Positions 56,795 to 64,000 of a stretch of DNA of 64,000 bases are shown one piece after another. Both the position numbers and the translations under genes were made by a program. The notes below the pieces were generated by a model. It searched no databases. It worked only from the letters and a program-made list of their open reading frames with translations, and was not told the DNA's origin. The stretch's first letter is position 1. The number at the start of each line of letters is the position of its first letter. Origin of the DNA: Betaproteobacteria bacterium HGW-Betaproteobacteria-9 (GTDB lineage Bacteria > Pseudomonadota > Gammaproteobacteria > Burkholderiales > Burkholderiaceae_C); the NCBI GenBank assembly GCA_002842215.1, contig PHCC01000004.1, forward strand, positions 1 through 64,000, in the 5' to 3' direction.

Positions 56795-58056
56795 TTCGGC
56801 GCCGGGTGGCCATCACGGGGCTTGGTTTGGTCAGCCCCTACGGCGGAGGTGTGGACCATTTTTTTGAACACCTGCTCGCGGGTCGTTCTGCGGTCAGCTA
56901 CCTCCAGACCGATGACAAGCCCAGGCCCTTGTCCATGCCGTTTGTGAGCTGCACCGGGTTTGACCCGGTGGCAGCGCTGGGCAAACCGCTCGCTGCCATG
57001 ATGGAGCGTTTTGCCCATCTGGGTGTGGCCGCGGCTTTCGACGCCTGGCAAGACGCCGGGCTTGAGCGCCTGCCCGCCAATCTGGAACAACGCAACGACT
57101 GGGCCTGCATCTGGGGCACGGCGCTGGGCGGCATCATGGCCTTCGAAAAAGGCTACCGTGACATGTGGCAGAACGGGCGCGAGCGCCTGTCGCCGCTGGG
57201 CGTGGTGATGGGCATGAACAACGCCGTCAATGCGCACCTGTCCATCCAGCTCGGTCTGGGCGGGGTGAGCATGAGCCACACCGTGGCCTGCGCTTCGTCT
57301 TCTGTGGCGATCGGCGAAGCGTTCCGGCGCGTGCGCTCGGGCGAGGCGACGGTGGCGATCACGGGCGGCTCCGACGGCACACAAACCTATGGCGTGGCGC
57401 GCGCCTGGGAGGCCATGCGCCTGATCTCGCCGGGCAACGAGCAGACCTCGCCTTCGGCCTGTCGGCCGTTTTCGTCCGATCGCCGCGGCCTGGTGCTGGG
57501 CGAGGGCGGCGCGGCGCTGGTGCTCGAAGACTGGGACCACGCCATCGCGCGTGGCGCCCGTATCCAGGGTGAGATGGTGGGTTACGGTGCGAGCTGTGAT
57601 CGCAGCCACCTGGTGCGCCCCGACGCCCAGGGTCAGGCCCGTGCACTGCAGGCCGCCTTGCGAGACGCTGAGCTGACCCCCGATGACATCGATTACGTCA
57701 ATGCCCACGGCACCGCCACTCAGGAGGGTGACCCGGTGGAAATCGCGGCCCTGCGCCAGGTCTTTGGCGATCGGGCACCCTCGCTGCCCGTGAGCGCCAC
57801 CAAGTCCATGCATGGACACCTGCTGGGCGCAGCGGGTGCCATCGAGGCGCTGGCTACCGTGCTGGCGCTGCGCGAGCAGGCCATACCGCCCACGGCGCAC
57901 CTGGAAGGCCGGCTTGACCCGGCCTGCGAGGGGGTCGACCATGTGGTCGAGGGCCGTCGCCAGACGCGTCTGCGCGCTGCCTTGTCCAACTCCTTTGCGT
58001 TTGGTGGCAGCAATGCCGTGCTGGTTTTTGCCGCCGCCCCGACGCACACCCACTGA
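56791..58056 (+). CDS. beta-ketoacyl-ACP synthase of polyene-type cluster
   Basis: A 421-residue KAS I/II-type condensing enzyme. The triad is Cys167 (VACASSSVA), His306 (NAHGTATQEGDP) and His343 (GHLLGAAGAIEAL), complete for decarboxylative condensation. N-terminus RRVAITGLGLVSPYGGGVDH is canonical. In aryl polyene clusters such enzymes extend the aryl starter with malonyl units on the adjacent ACP. The ATG overlaps the first ACP stop. Confidence 0.92.
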   Translation: MIRRRVAITGLGLVSPYGGGVDHFFEHLLAGRSAVSYLQTDDKPRPLSMPFVSCTGFDPVAALGKPLAAMMERFAHLGVAAAFDAWQDAGLERLPANLEQRNDWACIWGTALGGIMAFEKGYRDMWQNGRERLSPLGVVMGMNNAVNAHLSIQLGLGGVSMSHTVACASSSVAIGEAFRRVRSGEATVAITGGSDGTQTYGVARAWEAMRLISPGNEQTSPSACRPFSSDRRGLVLGEGGAALVLEDWDHAIARGARIQGEMVGYGASCDRSHLVRPDAQGQARALQAALRDAELTPDDIDYVNAHGTATQEGDPVEIAALRQVFGDRAPSLPVSATKSMHGHLLGAAGAIEALATVLALREQAIPPTAHLEGRLDPACEGVDHVVEGRRQTRLRAALSNSFAFGGSNAVLVFAAAPTHTH

Positions 58057-58072
58057 CAACCCGAGAATCCCC

Positions 58073-58357
58073 ATGTCTGAAAATTTTGCCAGCGTTTCTT
58101 TTGAAGACCTCATGAGTGAGGTGGCTGCGCTGATCGTGGAGGCCCTCAACCTGGACGTGCAGCCCCAGGACGTGAAACCCGACGATCCGCTGTACGGCGA
58201 GGGGCTGGGTCTCGACTCGATCGACATGCTCGAGATTTCGCTCGTCATTTCCAAGCACTACGGTTTCCAGCTGCGCTCGGACAACGAGAACAACGACAAG
58301 ATCTACGCGTCCCTGCGTGCGCTGACGACCCATATCGCCAGCCAGCGCACCAAATGA
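58073..58357 (+). CDS. acyl carrier protein 2 of polyene-type cluster
   Basis: A 94-residue ACP. The 4'-phosphopantetheine Ser49 is in YGEGLGLDSIDMLEISLVIS; the C-terminal helix region is IYASLRALTTHIAS. Longer in the linker than the first ACP and more like ApeF/xanthomonadin ACPs. Begins 16 bases after the ketosynthase stop. Having two ACPs suggests separate starter and chain carriers. Confidence 0.88.
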   Translation: MSENFASVSFEDLMSEVAALIVEALNLDVQPQDVKPDDPLYGEGLGLDSIDMLEISLVISKHYGFQLRSDNENNDKIYASLRALTTHIASQRTK

Positions 58358-58409
58358 CCTGGGGCGTTTCGCGAGCCAGGGGTTGTCGGCGGTTTCAGGC
58401 TGGCGGCGC

Positions 58410-59759
58410 ATGAACGGGCTGCCCCTGATCAGCGCTCACGGGCTGGACGACGTGCTCGCCTGGCGTCCTTCGGGTCCGGTGACGGTGCGCGACTTCCTGG
58501 CCGATGCCCAGGCGGTGGCCAGTGTGTTGCCTGCGGGCCAGGGGGTGCTCAACCTGTGTGAAGACCGGTACCACTTCGCCGTGCTGTTTGCCGCCTGCGT
58601 GCTCGCGGGCAAGACCAGCCTGCAACCGGCCTCGCACTCGGGGGTCACCTTGCAGCGGCTGGCGCAGGAGCATCCCGGTGCGTTCGGTGTGGTGGATGGT
58701 CCGTTCGACGTCGCCGACCTGCCTTGCATCGATTTTCCCGACCTGGCTGCCTTGCCCTGTGCACCCGCTCAAGCGATGCCGATGGTGGACGCCGACCGCG
58801 TGGTCGCGATCCTGTTCACCTCGGGCTCAACCGGCCTGCCGCAGCCGCACGCCAAGACTTGGGGTCGGCTGGTGCAGAACGGGCGGGCCGAGGCTGAAGG
58901 GCTCGGTCTGGTTGGCCAGAGAACGGTTCTCGTGGGCACCGTGCCGGTGCAACACAGTTACGGTTTTGAGTCCACCTTCCTGCTGGCACTGCACGGCGGC
59001 TGCAGCTTCTGGAGCGGCAAGCCTTTTTACCCGCAGGATGTGGTGGATGCGCTGCAGGCCGTGCCGCGGCCGCGCATGCTGGTGACCACCCCTTTCCACC
59101 TGTCGGCCTTGCTGGCGTCCGATCTGGACTGGCCTGCGCTGGACATGTGCCTGTCCGCCACCGCGCCGCTGGGCGCCGAACTCGCTGCGCGCGCCGAGCA
59201 GCGCAGCGGGGCTCCGGTGCACGAGATTTACGGCTCGACGGAGTCGGGCCAGCTGGCCTGCCGGCGCACCACCGACGGCCCCATGTGGCATTTGCTGCCG
59301 GGCGTCGTGCTGGAGCAGGAGAACGACACCACCTATGCGCGCGAGGGCCATGTGGAAGGCCGGGTGCCGCTCTCGGACATCATCGAACTCCAGGGCGAGG
59401 GCGGTTTTCTCTTGCACGGCCGGCATGCCGATCTGATCAATATCGCGGGCAAACGCAGCTCGCTGGCCTACCTGAACCACCAGCTGTGTGCCATCGATGG
59501 CGTGCTCGACGGCGCCTTTTTTCTGCCCGACTCCGCGGACGAGGAGGTCGAAGGCATCACCCGGCTGACGGCATTCGTGGTGGCCCCCGGTGTGTCGGCG
59601 GACACACTGCAGCGCGCCTTGCGCCAGCGCATCGACCGGGTCTTCCTGCCGCGACCGCTGGTGCTGGTTGACGCGCTGCCCCGCAACAGCACCGGCAAGC
59701 TGCCACGCACGGCGCTGCTGGCGCTTTACCAGGAACGCTTGGGCCATGGTCTTGCTTGA
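58410..59759 (+). CDS. acyl/aryl-AMP ligase (ApeH-like)
   Basis: A 449-residue ANL-superfamily ligase. A3 motif ILFTSGSTGLPQPHAKTW, A5 region YGSTESGQLACRR and the C-terminal catalytic Lys in NSTGKLPRTALL. Lacks some of the N-terminal region of full acyl-CoA synthetases; size fits aryl-polyene ligases that load an aryl acid onto an ACP. ATG 58410 chosen; an upstream TTG at 58383 is an alternative. Overlaps the dehydratase gene by 14 bases. Confidence 0.88.
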   Translation: MNGLPLISAHGLDDVLAWRPSGPVTVRDFLADAQAVASVLPAGQGVLNLCEDRYHFAVLFAACVLAGKTSLQPASHSGVTLQRLAQEHPGAFGVVDGPFDVADLPCIDFPDLAALPCAPAQAMPMVDADRVVAILFTSGSTGLPQPHAKTWGRLVQNGRAEAEGLGLVGQRTVLVGTVPVQHSYGFESTFLLALHGGCSFWSGKPFYPQDVVDALQAVPRPRMLVTTPFHLSALLASDLDWPALDMCLSATAPLGAELAARAEQRSGAPVHEIYGSTESGQLACRRTTDGPMWHLLPGVVLEQENDTTYAREGHVEGRVPLSDIIELQGEGGFLLHGRHADLINIAGKRSSLAYLNHQLCAIDGVLDGAFFLPDSADEEVEGITRLTAFVVAPGVSADTLQRALRQRIDRVFLPRPLVLVDALPRNSTGKLPRTALLALYQERLGHGLA

Positions 59760-60051
59760 GCGGGTCTGGCGCGTGCCGCTCGACCACCCGGCCTTTGCCG
59801 GGCATTTTCCGGGTCATCCCATCGTGCCCGGCGTGGTCCTGCTGGATCAGGCCGTGCTGCTGGCGCAAGCGCACCTGGGGCTCGCGGGCGGTGCCTGGCA
59901 GGTTGCGCAGGCCAAGTTCCTCAGCCCCTGCGGACCGGATGACGAACTGGTGTTCACGCTGCAGGACGGGGCGCGTGGCGGACTGTCTTTTGTGGTGCGC
60001 TGTGGTGATCGCGATGTCGCTTCGGGCAGTCTGCAGCCGGCAGCGTCATGA
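59746..60051 (+). CDS. ApeI-like 3-hydroxyacyl-ACP dehydratase
   Basis: A 101-residue hotdog dehydratase. The active-site motif HPAFAGHFPGHPIVPGVVLL with His20 and Asp34 has the His-x13-Asp spacing seen in FabA, rather than the Glu of FabZ. It probably dehydrates 3-hydroxyacyl-ACP intermediates to conjugated double bonds. Shares 14 bases with the ligase and 4 with the acyltransferase gene. Confidence 0.85.
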   Translation: MVLLERVWRVPLDHPAFAGHFPGHPIVPGVVLLDQAVLLAQAHLGLAGGAWQVAQAKFLSPCGPDDELVFTLQDGARGGLSFVVRCGDRDVASGSLQPAAS

Positions 60052-60965
60052 CGAACAAGCCCCGTCACACCGACGCACAGCCCGAGTGGATGCGGCGCCA
60101 GGAACGCAGCAACCTGGCCATCCTGCGCCTGATGGTCTGGATCTCGCTTTCGTTCGGCCGGCGGGTGGGGCGTCTGGTGCTGCACGGCATTGCCGTCTAT
60201 TTCGTGCTGTTTGCGCCCGCGGCGCGCCGTGCGAGCCGCGCCTACCTGCACCGCGTCCTGGGCCGCTACGCGGGCTGGCGCGACGGCTACCGCCACGTGT
60301 TCAGTTTCGCCAGCACCATCCACGACCGCATCTACCTGCTGAACGACCGCTTCAACGTGTTTGACATCGAGGTCAAGGGCGACCAGGCGTTGCTGGCAGC
60401 GATTGAAAAACAGCCCGGTGCGCTGCTCATGGGGGCCCATCTGGGCAGCTTTGAGGTGCTGCGTGCCATGGGGCGTGGGAAGAAGGGGCTGCGCGTGGCC
60501 ATGCTGATGTACGAGCAGAACGCGCGCAAGCTCAACGCCACGCTCGCGGCCATCAACCCCAAGGCGATGCAAGATATCATCTCCCTGGGACACTTGGAGT
60601 CGATGCTGGAGGTGCGCGACAAGCTCGACGAAGGGTATCTGGTGGGCATGCTCGCCGACCGCTCGCTGAGCGATGACGCCACGATCCCGGTCGAGTTCCT
60701 GGGCCAGGCGGCGGCTTTCCCTCTGGGTCCCTGGCGCATGGCGGCGATGCTCAAGCGGCCGGTGTTCCTCATGGCGGGTCTGTACCTCGGGGGCAACCGC
60801 TACCAGCTGCATTTCGAACAGCTGGCCGACTTCTCGGCCATCGAACGCGGTGGGCGTGACGCGGCGATCAAGGCAGCGGTGCAGGCCTACGCCGACAGCC
60901 TCGCCCGTCTGTGCAGACTGGCGCCTTACAACTGGTTCAACTTTTTCGACTTCTGGAAATCATGA
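60048..60965 (+). CDS. LpxL-like lysophospholipid acyltransferase of polyene-type cluster
   Basis: A 305-residue inner-membrane acyltransferase of the lipid A acyltransferase (HtrB/LpxL) group: H131-L-G-S-F-E136 forms the H-x4-E catalytic motif, later ADRSLSDDATIPVEFLGQAA and GPWRMAAMLKRPVFLMAG. In aryl polyene clusters such an enzyme attaches the polyene to a lipid or sugar anchor. ATGA overlap at both ends. Confidence 0.88.
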   Translation: MTNKPRHTDAQPEWMRRQERSNLAILRLMVWISLSFGRRVGRLVLHGIAVYFVLFAPAARRASRAYLHRVLGRYAGWRDGYRHVFSFASTIHDRIYLLNDRFNVFDIEVKGDQALLAAIEKQPGALLMGAHLGSFEVLRAMGRGKKGLRVAMLMYEQNARKLNATLAAINPKAMQDIISLGHLESMLEVRDKLDEGYLVGMLADRSLSDDATIPVEFLGQAAAFPLGPWRMAAMLKRPVFLMAGLYLGGNRYQLHFEQLADFSAIERGGRDAAIKAAVQAYADSLARLCRLAPYNWFNFFDFWKS

Positions 60966-61633
60966 ACAACCCCCCCGCGTCGCTGCGCGCCTTCTCCCCT
61001 TCTGCGAGGGGGGGCGCAGCCTCTGGCCCGGCGAAGCCGGTTCCACGGCTGCCTTGGGGAGTGCTTCTGCGTTCCGTCGTGCTGGCTCTGGCGGGGCTGG
61101 GTGTCTTGACGGCCGCGCACGCGGCCTACGACATCGACCAGCTGATGACCGATCTGGCGGGGCAAAAGGGCGGACGCGCGCGCTTCGTCGAAAAGCGCCA
61201 CGTGGCCCTGCTCGACAAGCCGGTGCAGGCCAGCGGCGAAATGGTCTACAGCCCGCCCGACCGGCTGGAGAAGCGCACCCTGTTGCCCAAGGCGGAAACC
61301 ATGGTGCTGGACAAAGACGTGCTCAGCATGGAGCGCGGCCAGCGCAAGCTCACCATCAACCTGCAGAGCCGCCCGGAAGCACTGGCGTTCGTTGACAGCA
61401 TCCGCAGCACGCTCTCGGGCAACCGCAAGTCGCTGGAACAGAACTACACGCTCAACCTGCAAGGCGAGAGCAGCCAGTGGGTGTTGACACTGGTCCCGAG
61501 CGAACCCGCCATCGCCGCACTGCTTCAGCGCATCACCGTCAGCGGCGGCAAGAACCAGGTCCGCCACATCGAGTACCTGCAGGTCGACGGAGACCGTTCG
61601 GAAATCAGCATCGAACCGATCGAGGTTCAATGA
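60962..61633 (+). CDS. LolA-family carrier protein with repeat-derived N-terminus
   Basis: A 223-residue periplasmic protein. Residues 34-58 are a signal peptide (VLLRSVVLALAGLGVLTAAHA-AYD), and the LolA-like body starts YDIDQLMTDLAGQKGGRARF. ATG 60962 overlaps the acyltransferase stop; residues 2-33 are read from the GC-rich repeat described separately. GTG 61061 would give a protein starting at the signal peptide but has a poorly spaced site. In aryl polyene clusters the LolA-like protein ferries the product to the outer membrane. Confidence 0.86.
   Translation: MNNPPASLRAFSPSARGGAASGPAKPVPRLPWGVLLRSVVLALAGLGVLTAAHAAYDIDQLMTDLAGQKGGRARFVEKRHVALLDKPVQASGEMVYSPPDRLEKRTLLPKAETMVLDKDVLSMERGQRKLTINLQSRPEALAFVDSIRSTLSGNRKSLEQNYTLNLQGESSQWVLTLVPSEPAIAALLQRITVSGGKNQVRHIEYLQVDGDRSEISIEPIEVQ
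60969..61060. repeat. stop-codon-associated GC-rich repeat, copy G, inside coding sequence
   Basis: Starts three bases after the acyltransferase stop with ACCCCCCCGCGTCGCTGCGC, has a central CCCCTTCTGCGAGGGG hairpin, a CCGGCGAAGCCGG hairpin and ends TGCCTTGGGG, like copy A. Orientation follows the gene it succeeds. Unlike the others it is in frame with, and read as, the first codons of the next gene. Confidence 0.78.
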
Positions 61634-63978
61634 GGTCGGCTGCGGTCCGGGTGTTTCTGGTCTGGCTGGCGATGATGCTGGCCGGCGTGGCCGTCGTGTG
61701 GAACAGCCGTTTCTCGGCCGACATGTCGTTTTTCCTGCCCTCAAAGCCGAGTGCCGAACAGCAGGCGCTCGCCGGGCAGTTGCGGGACGGCACGGTCTCG
61801 CGCCTGCTGATGGTTTCGGTGGGTGGCGGGGATGCCGTGCAGCGCGCGGCCGTGTCGCGCGAGCTGCGCAAACGCCTGGCCAGTGATCCGGCCTATGTGT
61901 CGGTGCAGAACGGCGAAGCGGGCGGGCTGGAAGGTGAGCGCGATGTGCTGCTGCGCCACCGCTACCGCCTCAGCCCCGCGATGACCCCTGAGCGCTTCAC
62001 CGAAGAGGGGCTGCTGTCCGCCGTGACCGACACCATCGACCTGCTCTCGTCGCCGGCCGGTCTGTTGCTCAAGCCGTATCTGTTGAACGACCCCACGGGG
62101 GAGGTGCTGGCCGTGCTGGGCCAGCTCAACCCAGCGTCGCAACCGCAAATGCGCGAGGGTGTCTGGGCCTCGCGCAACGGCGAACGCGCCATGCTGCTGC
62201 TGCAGACGCGTGCCCTGGGCTCGGACACCGACGGCCAGGCGGCCGCGATCGACGGTGTGCGTGCGGCCTTCGCGCAGGCCGTGCAGGCCACGGGCCATGC
62301 CGGACTGGCGTTGCAGATGTCGGGCCCCGGGCAGTTTGCCGTGCAGTCGCGGGAGACCATCAAGAAGGAGACCTCGCAACTCTTCCTCATCAGCATGCTG
62401 GGCATTGCTGGCGTGCTGCTCTGGGTCTACCGCTCGCCGCGCCTGTTGGCGCTGGGTCTGTTGCCCATGCTCAGCGGCGCACTGGCCGGCGTGGTGGTGG
62501 TGAGCCTGGTGCATGGCACGGTGTTCGGTATCACCATCGGTTTTGGCACGGCCCTGATCGGCGAAGCGGTGGATTACGCGATTTACTTTTTTGTGCAATC
62601 CGGGCGCATGGGCCTGGCCGCCTGGCGCCGGCAGTTCTGGCCCACGGTGAGGCTGGGCGTGCTGACCTCGGCGCTGGGCTTTGGCGCCCTGCTGTTCTCG
62701 GGCTTCCCCGGTCTGTCCCAGCTGGGTCTGTATGCGCTGACCGGCGTGGTGACGGCGGCGCTGGTGACGCGCTTTGTGCTGCCTGTGCTGGCAGGAACCG
62801 CGTTCGAGGTGCCGGCGCCCGGAGCCTGGGTGCACCGGGTTCATGCCTTGCTGGGGCAGGCTTGGCGGCTGCGTGCGGTGGTGGGCTTGCTGGCGCTTGT
62901 GACGCTGGGCTACCTCTGGCAGCAGCGCGACAAGCTCTGGCACGCCGATCTCTCGGCGCTGTCGACCGTGAGCCAGGCCGAGGCGGAGAACGACGCGCGC
63001 ATGCGCAACGACCTGGCCGCACCCGATGCCCGCTACCTGGTCAGCATCCACGCAAAAAGTCCTGAACTGGCGCTGCAGGCGGCCGAGCGGGCCGGCCAGC
63101 AGCTGGACCGGCTGGTGGAAGAGGGCGTGATCGGCGGCTACGACAGCCCGGCCCGCTTCTTGCCCAGCGCCCAGTTGCAGCAGCAACGCCTGGCCAGCCT
63201 GCCCGAGGCGCCGGTGCTGCAGGCTCGGCTGCAGTCGGCGCTGGTCGACTCGCCCCTGTCCGCGTCCCGGCTCGGCCCGTTTGTGGCCGACGTGCAAGCG
63301 GCACGCACCGCCGGTGTGATGCAGCGCGCCGATCTCGATGGCAGCGCGCTGGCGCTGGCGGTGGATTCGATGCTGATGCCCGGCCAGGACGGCGGCTGGA
63401 ACGTGATGATGCCGTTGCGTCCGGCGCCCGGTGCGCCCGACGCCAGCCTGCCGGTCGAGCGCCTGCGCGCGGCGCTGGCGGGCAGTGGCGCGGTGTTTGT
63501 CGACCTCAAGACCGAGTTCGAATCGCTGTACGGCGGTTACGTGGGTGAGGCGGTTCGGCTGTCCCTGCTGGGCTTTTTAGCGATCGTGGTGCTGCTCGCT
63601 GTGACCTTGCGCTCACCCGGACGTCTGTTGCGTGTGCTGTTGACCCTGGTGATCACGGTGATGGTGGTGATCACGGCGCTGCACCTGTCGGGCCAGCGCC
63701 TGCATCTGCTGCACCTGGTGGGCATGTTGCTGACCGTGGCCGTGGGCTCCAACTACGCGCTGTTCTTTGACCGCGCGGCGGGCGGCGAACCGCTGGACGC
63801 GGCCACGCTGATGTCCCTGTCGGTCGCAACCGTGACCACCGCGATCGGCTTTGGGGCCCTGGCGACGTCGAACGTGCCGGTGCTCAACGCCATCGGCATC
63901 ACCGTGGGGCCGGGCGCGCTGATGTCGCTGCTGCTGGCGGCGGTGCTGGTGTATCCGAAGGCGACAGCGGATCGATGA
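61630..63978 (+). CDS. MMPL-family exporter of polyene-type cluster
   Basis: A 782-residue RND/MMPL transporter with two sets of six helices, each after a large periplasmic loop. The first loop starts DMSFFLPSKPSAEQQALAGQ; GFGTALIGEAVDYAIYFFVQ and VGSNYALFFDRAAGGEPLDA lie in the fourth helices, where proton-relay acids are expected. In aryl polyene clusters this transporter moves the product across the inner membrane, working with the LolA-like protein. Start overlaps the LolA-like stop (ATGA). Confidence 0.92.
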   Translation: MRSAAVRVFLVWLAMMLAGVAVVWNSRFSADMSFFLPSKPSAEQQALAGQLRDGTVSRLLMVSVGGGDAVQRAAVSRELRKRLASDPAYVSVQNGEAGGLEGERDVLLRHRYRLSPAMTPERFTEEGLLSAVTDTIDLLSSPAGLLLKPYLLNDPTGEVLAVLGQLNPASQPQMREGVWASRNGERAMLLLQTRALGSDTDGQAAAIDGVRAAFAQAVQATGHAGLALQMSGPGQFAVQSRETIKKETSQLFLISMLGIAGVLLWVYRSPRLLALGLLPMLSGALAGVVVVSLVHGTVFGITIGFGTALIGEAVDYAIYFFVQSGRMGLAAWRRQFWPTVRLGVLTSALGFGALLFSGFPGLSQLGLYALTGVVTAALVTRFVLPVLAGTAFEVPAPGAWVHRVHALLGQAWRLRAVVGLLALVTLGYLWQQRDKLWHADLSALSTVSQAEAENDARMRNDLAAPDARYLVSIHAKSPELALQAAERAGQQLDRLVEEGVIGGYDSPARFLPSAQLQQQRLASLPEAPVLQARLQSALVDSPLSASRLGPFVADVQAARTAGVMQRADLDGSALALAVDSMLMPGQDGGWNVMMPLRPAPGAPDASLPVERLRAALAGSGAVFVDLKTEFESLYGGYVGEAVRLSLLGFLAIVVLLAVTLRSPGRLLRVLLTLVITVMVVITALHLSGQRLHLLHLVGMLLTVAVGSNYALFFDRAAGGEPLDAATLMSLSVATVTTAIGFGALATSNVPVLNAIGITVGPGALMSLLLAAVLVYPKATADR

Positions 63979-64000
63979 ATCCGACCGAAAGCCAGCTCTG
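63975..64000 (+). CDS. next gene of the polyene-type operon, N-terminal fragment
   Basis: Only eight codons are present (MNPTESQL), overlapping the MMPL stop in an ATGA arrangement, so it is a continuation of the operon. Its product cannot be judged. Remaining aryl polyene genes (further ketosynthases, ketoreductase, aromatic ammonia-lyase, glycosyltransferase) would be expected beyond the edge. Confidence 0.6.

Overview
The window is a gene-dense stretch of chromosome from a high-GC betaproteobacterium, most likely of the family Comamonadaceae and plausibly a Hydrogenophaga-like species. The basis is the codon use, a Bug-family (TctC-type) binding protein, the large number of acyl-CoA and CoA-transferase enzymes, the tesA/ybbA, rlmB, alaS, trmB and gluQ housekeeping set, and a family-typical GC-rich repeat placed directly after stop codons. 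The genus is an inference. I see no insertion sequence, prophage, CRISPR array or rRNA. One tRNA gene (tRNA-Gly, anticodon CCC) is present.

Layout. 1-3.2 kb: two tandem membrane-anchored TAXI-type binding proteins and ETF:ubiquinone oxidoreductase. 3.4-8.3 kb: an SDR / EamA exporter / hotdog thioesterase operon, two AhpD/CMD-fold proteins, a Tat-type Bug binding protein and a PAS-LuxR regulator divergent from scoAB. 9.7-10.5 kb: a yybP-ykoY (Mn2+) riboswitch with an expression-platform terminator in front of a TMEM165/GDT1-family exporter that starts at TTG. 10.5-18.2 kb: mnmH (selU), tesA|ybbA, rlmB, sirtuin, small lipoprotein, Yip1-family protein, two-gene chromate transporter and a GNAT. 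18.3-24.7 kb: a beta-oxidation block (SDR reductase, FadB/FadJ-type multifunctional enzyme, thiolase, acyl-CoA dehydrogenase) with a metallophosphoesterase. 24.8-25.4 kb: tRNA-Gly and a glycine-zipper lipoprotein.

25.4-44.2 kb is a large amine catabolism region: semialdehyde dehydrogenase, cupin, agmatinase-family ureohydrolase, GNAT, a Pot-type ABC importer, a CaiB/BaiF CoA-transferase translationally coupled to a GABA/5-aminovalerate aminotransferase, a divergent MocR regulator, and then a block equivalent in content to E. coli ydcRSTUVW (MocR, binding protein, ATPase, two permeases, aminobutyraldehyde dehydrogenase) capped by a divergent LysR regulator. Together these genes could import polyamines or guanidino compounds, oxidise them to omega-amino acids, transaminate and oxidise them to dicarboxylates, and load the product onto CoA.

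44.2-56.4 kb is mostly housekeeping (alaS, thioesterase, RluA-type pseudouridine synthase, trmB, gluQ, FAD amine-oxidase-like protein), a LysR-controlled pirin / DoxX / flavodoxin module, a DUF599 protein and a PAP2 protein. 56.5-64 kb is the start of a tightly overlapping operon of aryl-polyene (APE) type: ACP, ketosynthase, second ACP, acyl/aryl-AMP ligase, ApeI-like dehydratase, LpxL-like acyltransferase, LolA-like carrier and MMPL exporter. It runs off the right edge.

The most interesting points are the truncated APE-type cluster, the amine/CoA-transferase region, the riboswitch-controlled exporter, and seven copies of a repeat that always follow a stop codon in fixed orientation. One of these copies has become the N-terminal coding sequence of the LolA-like gene.
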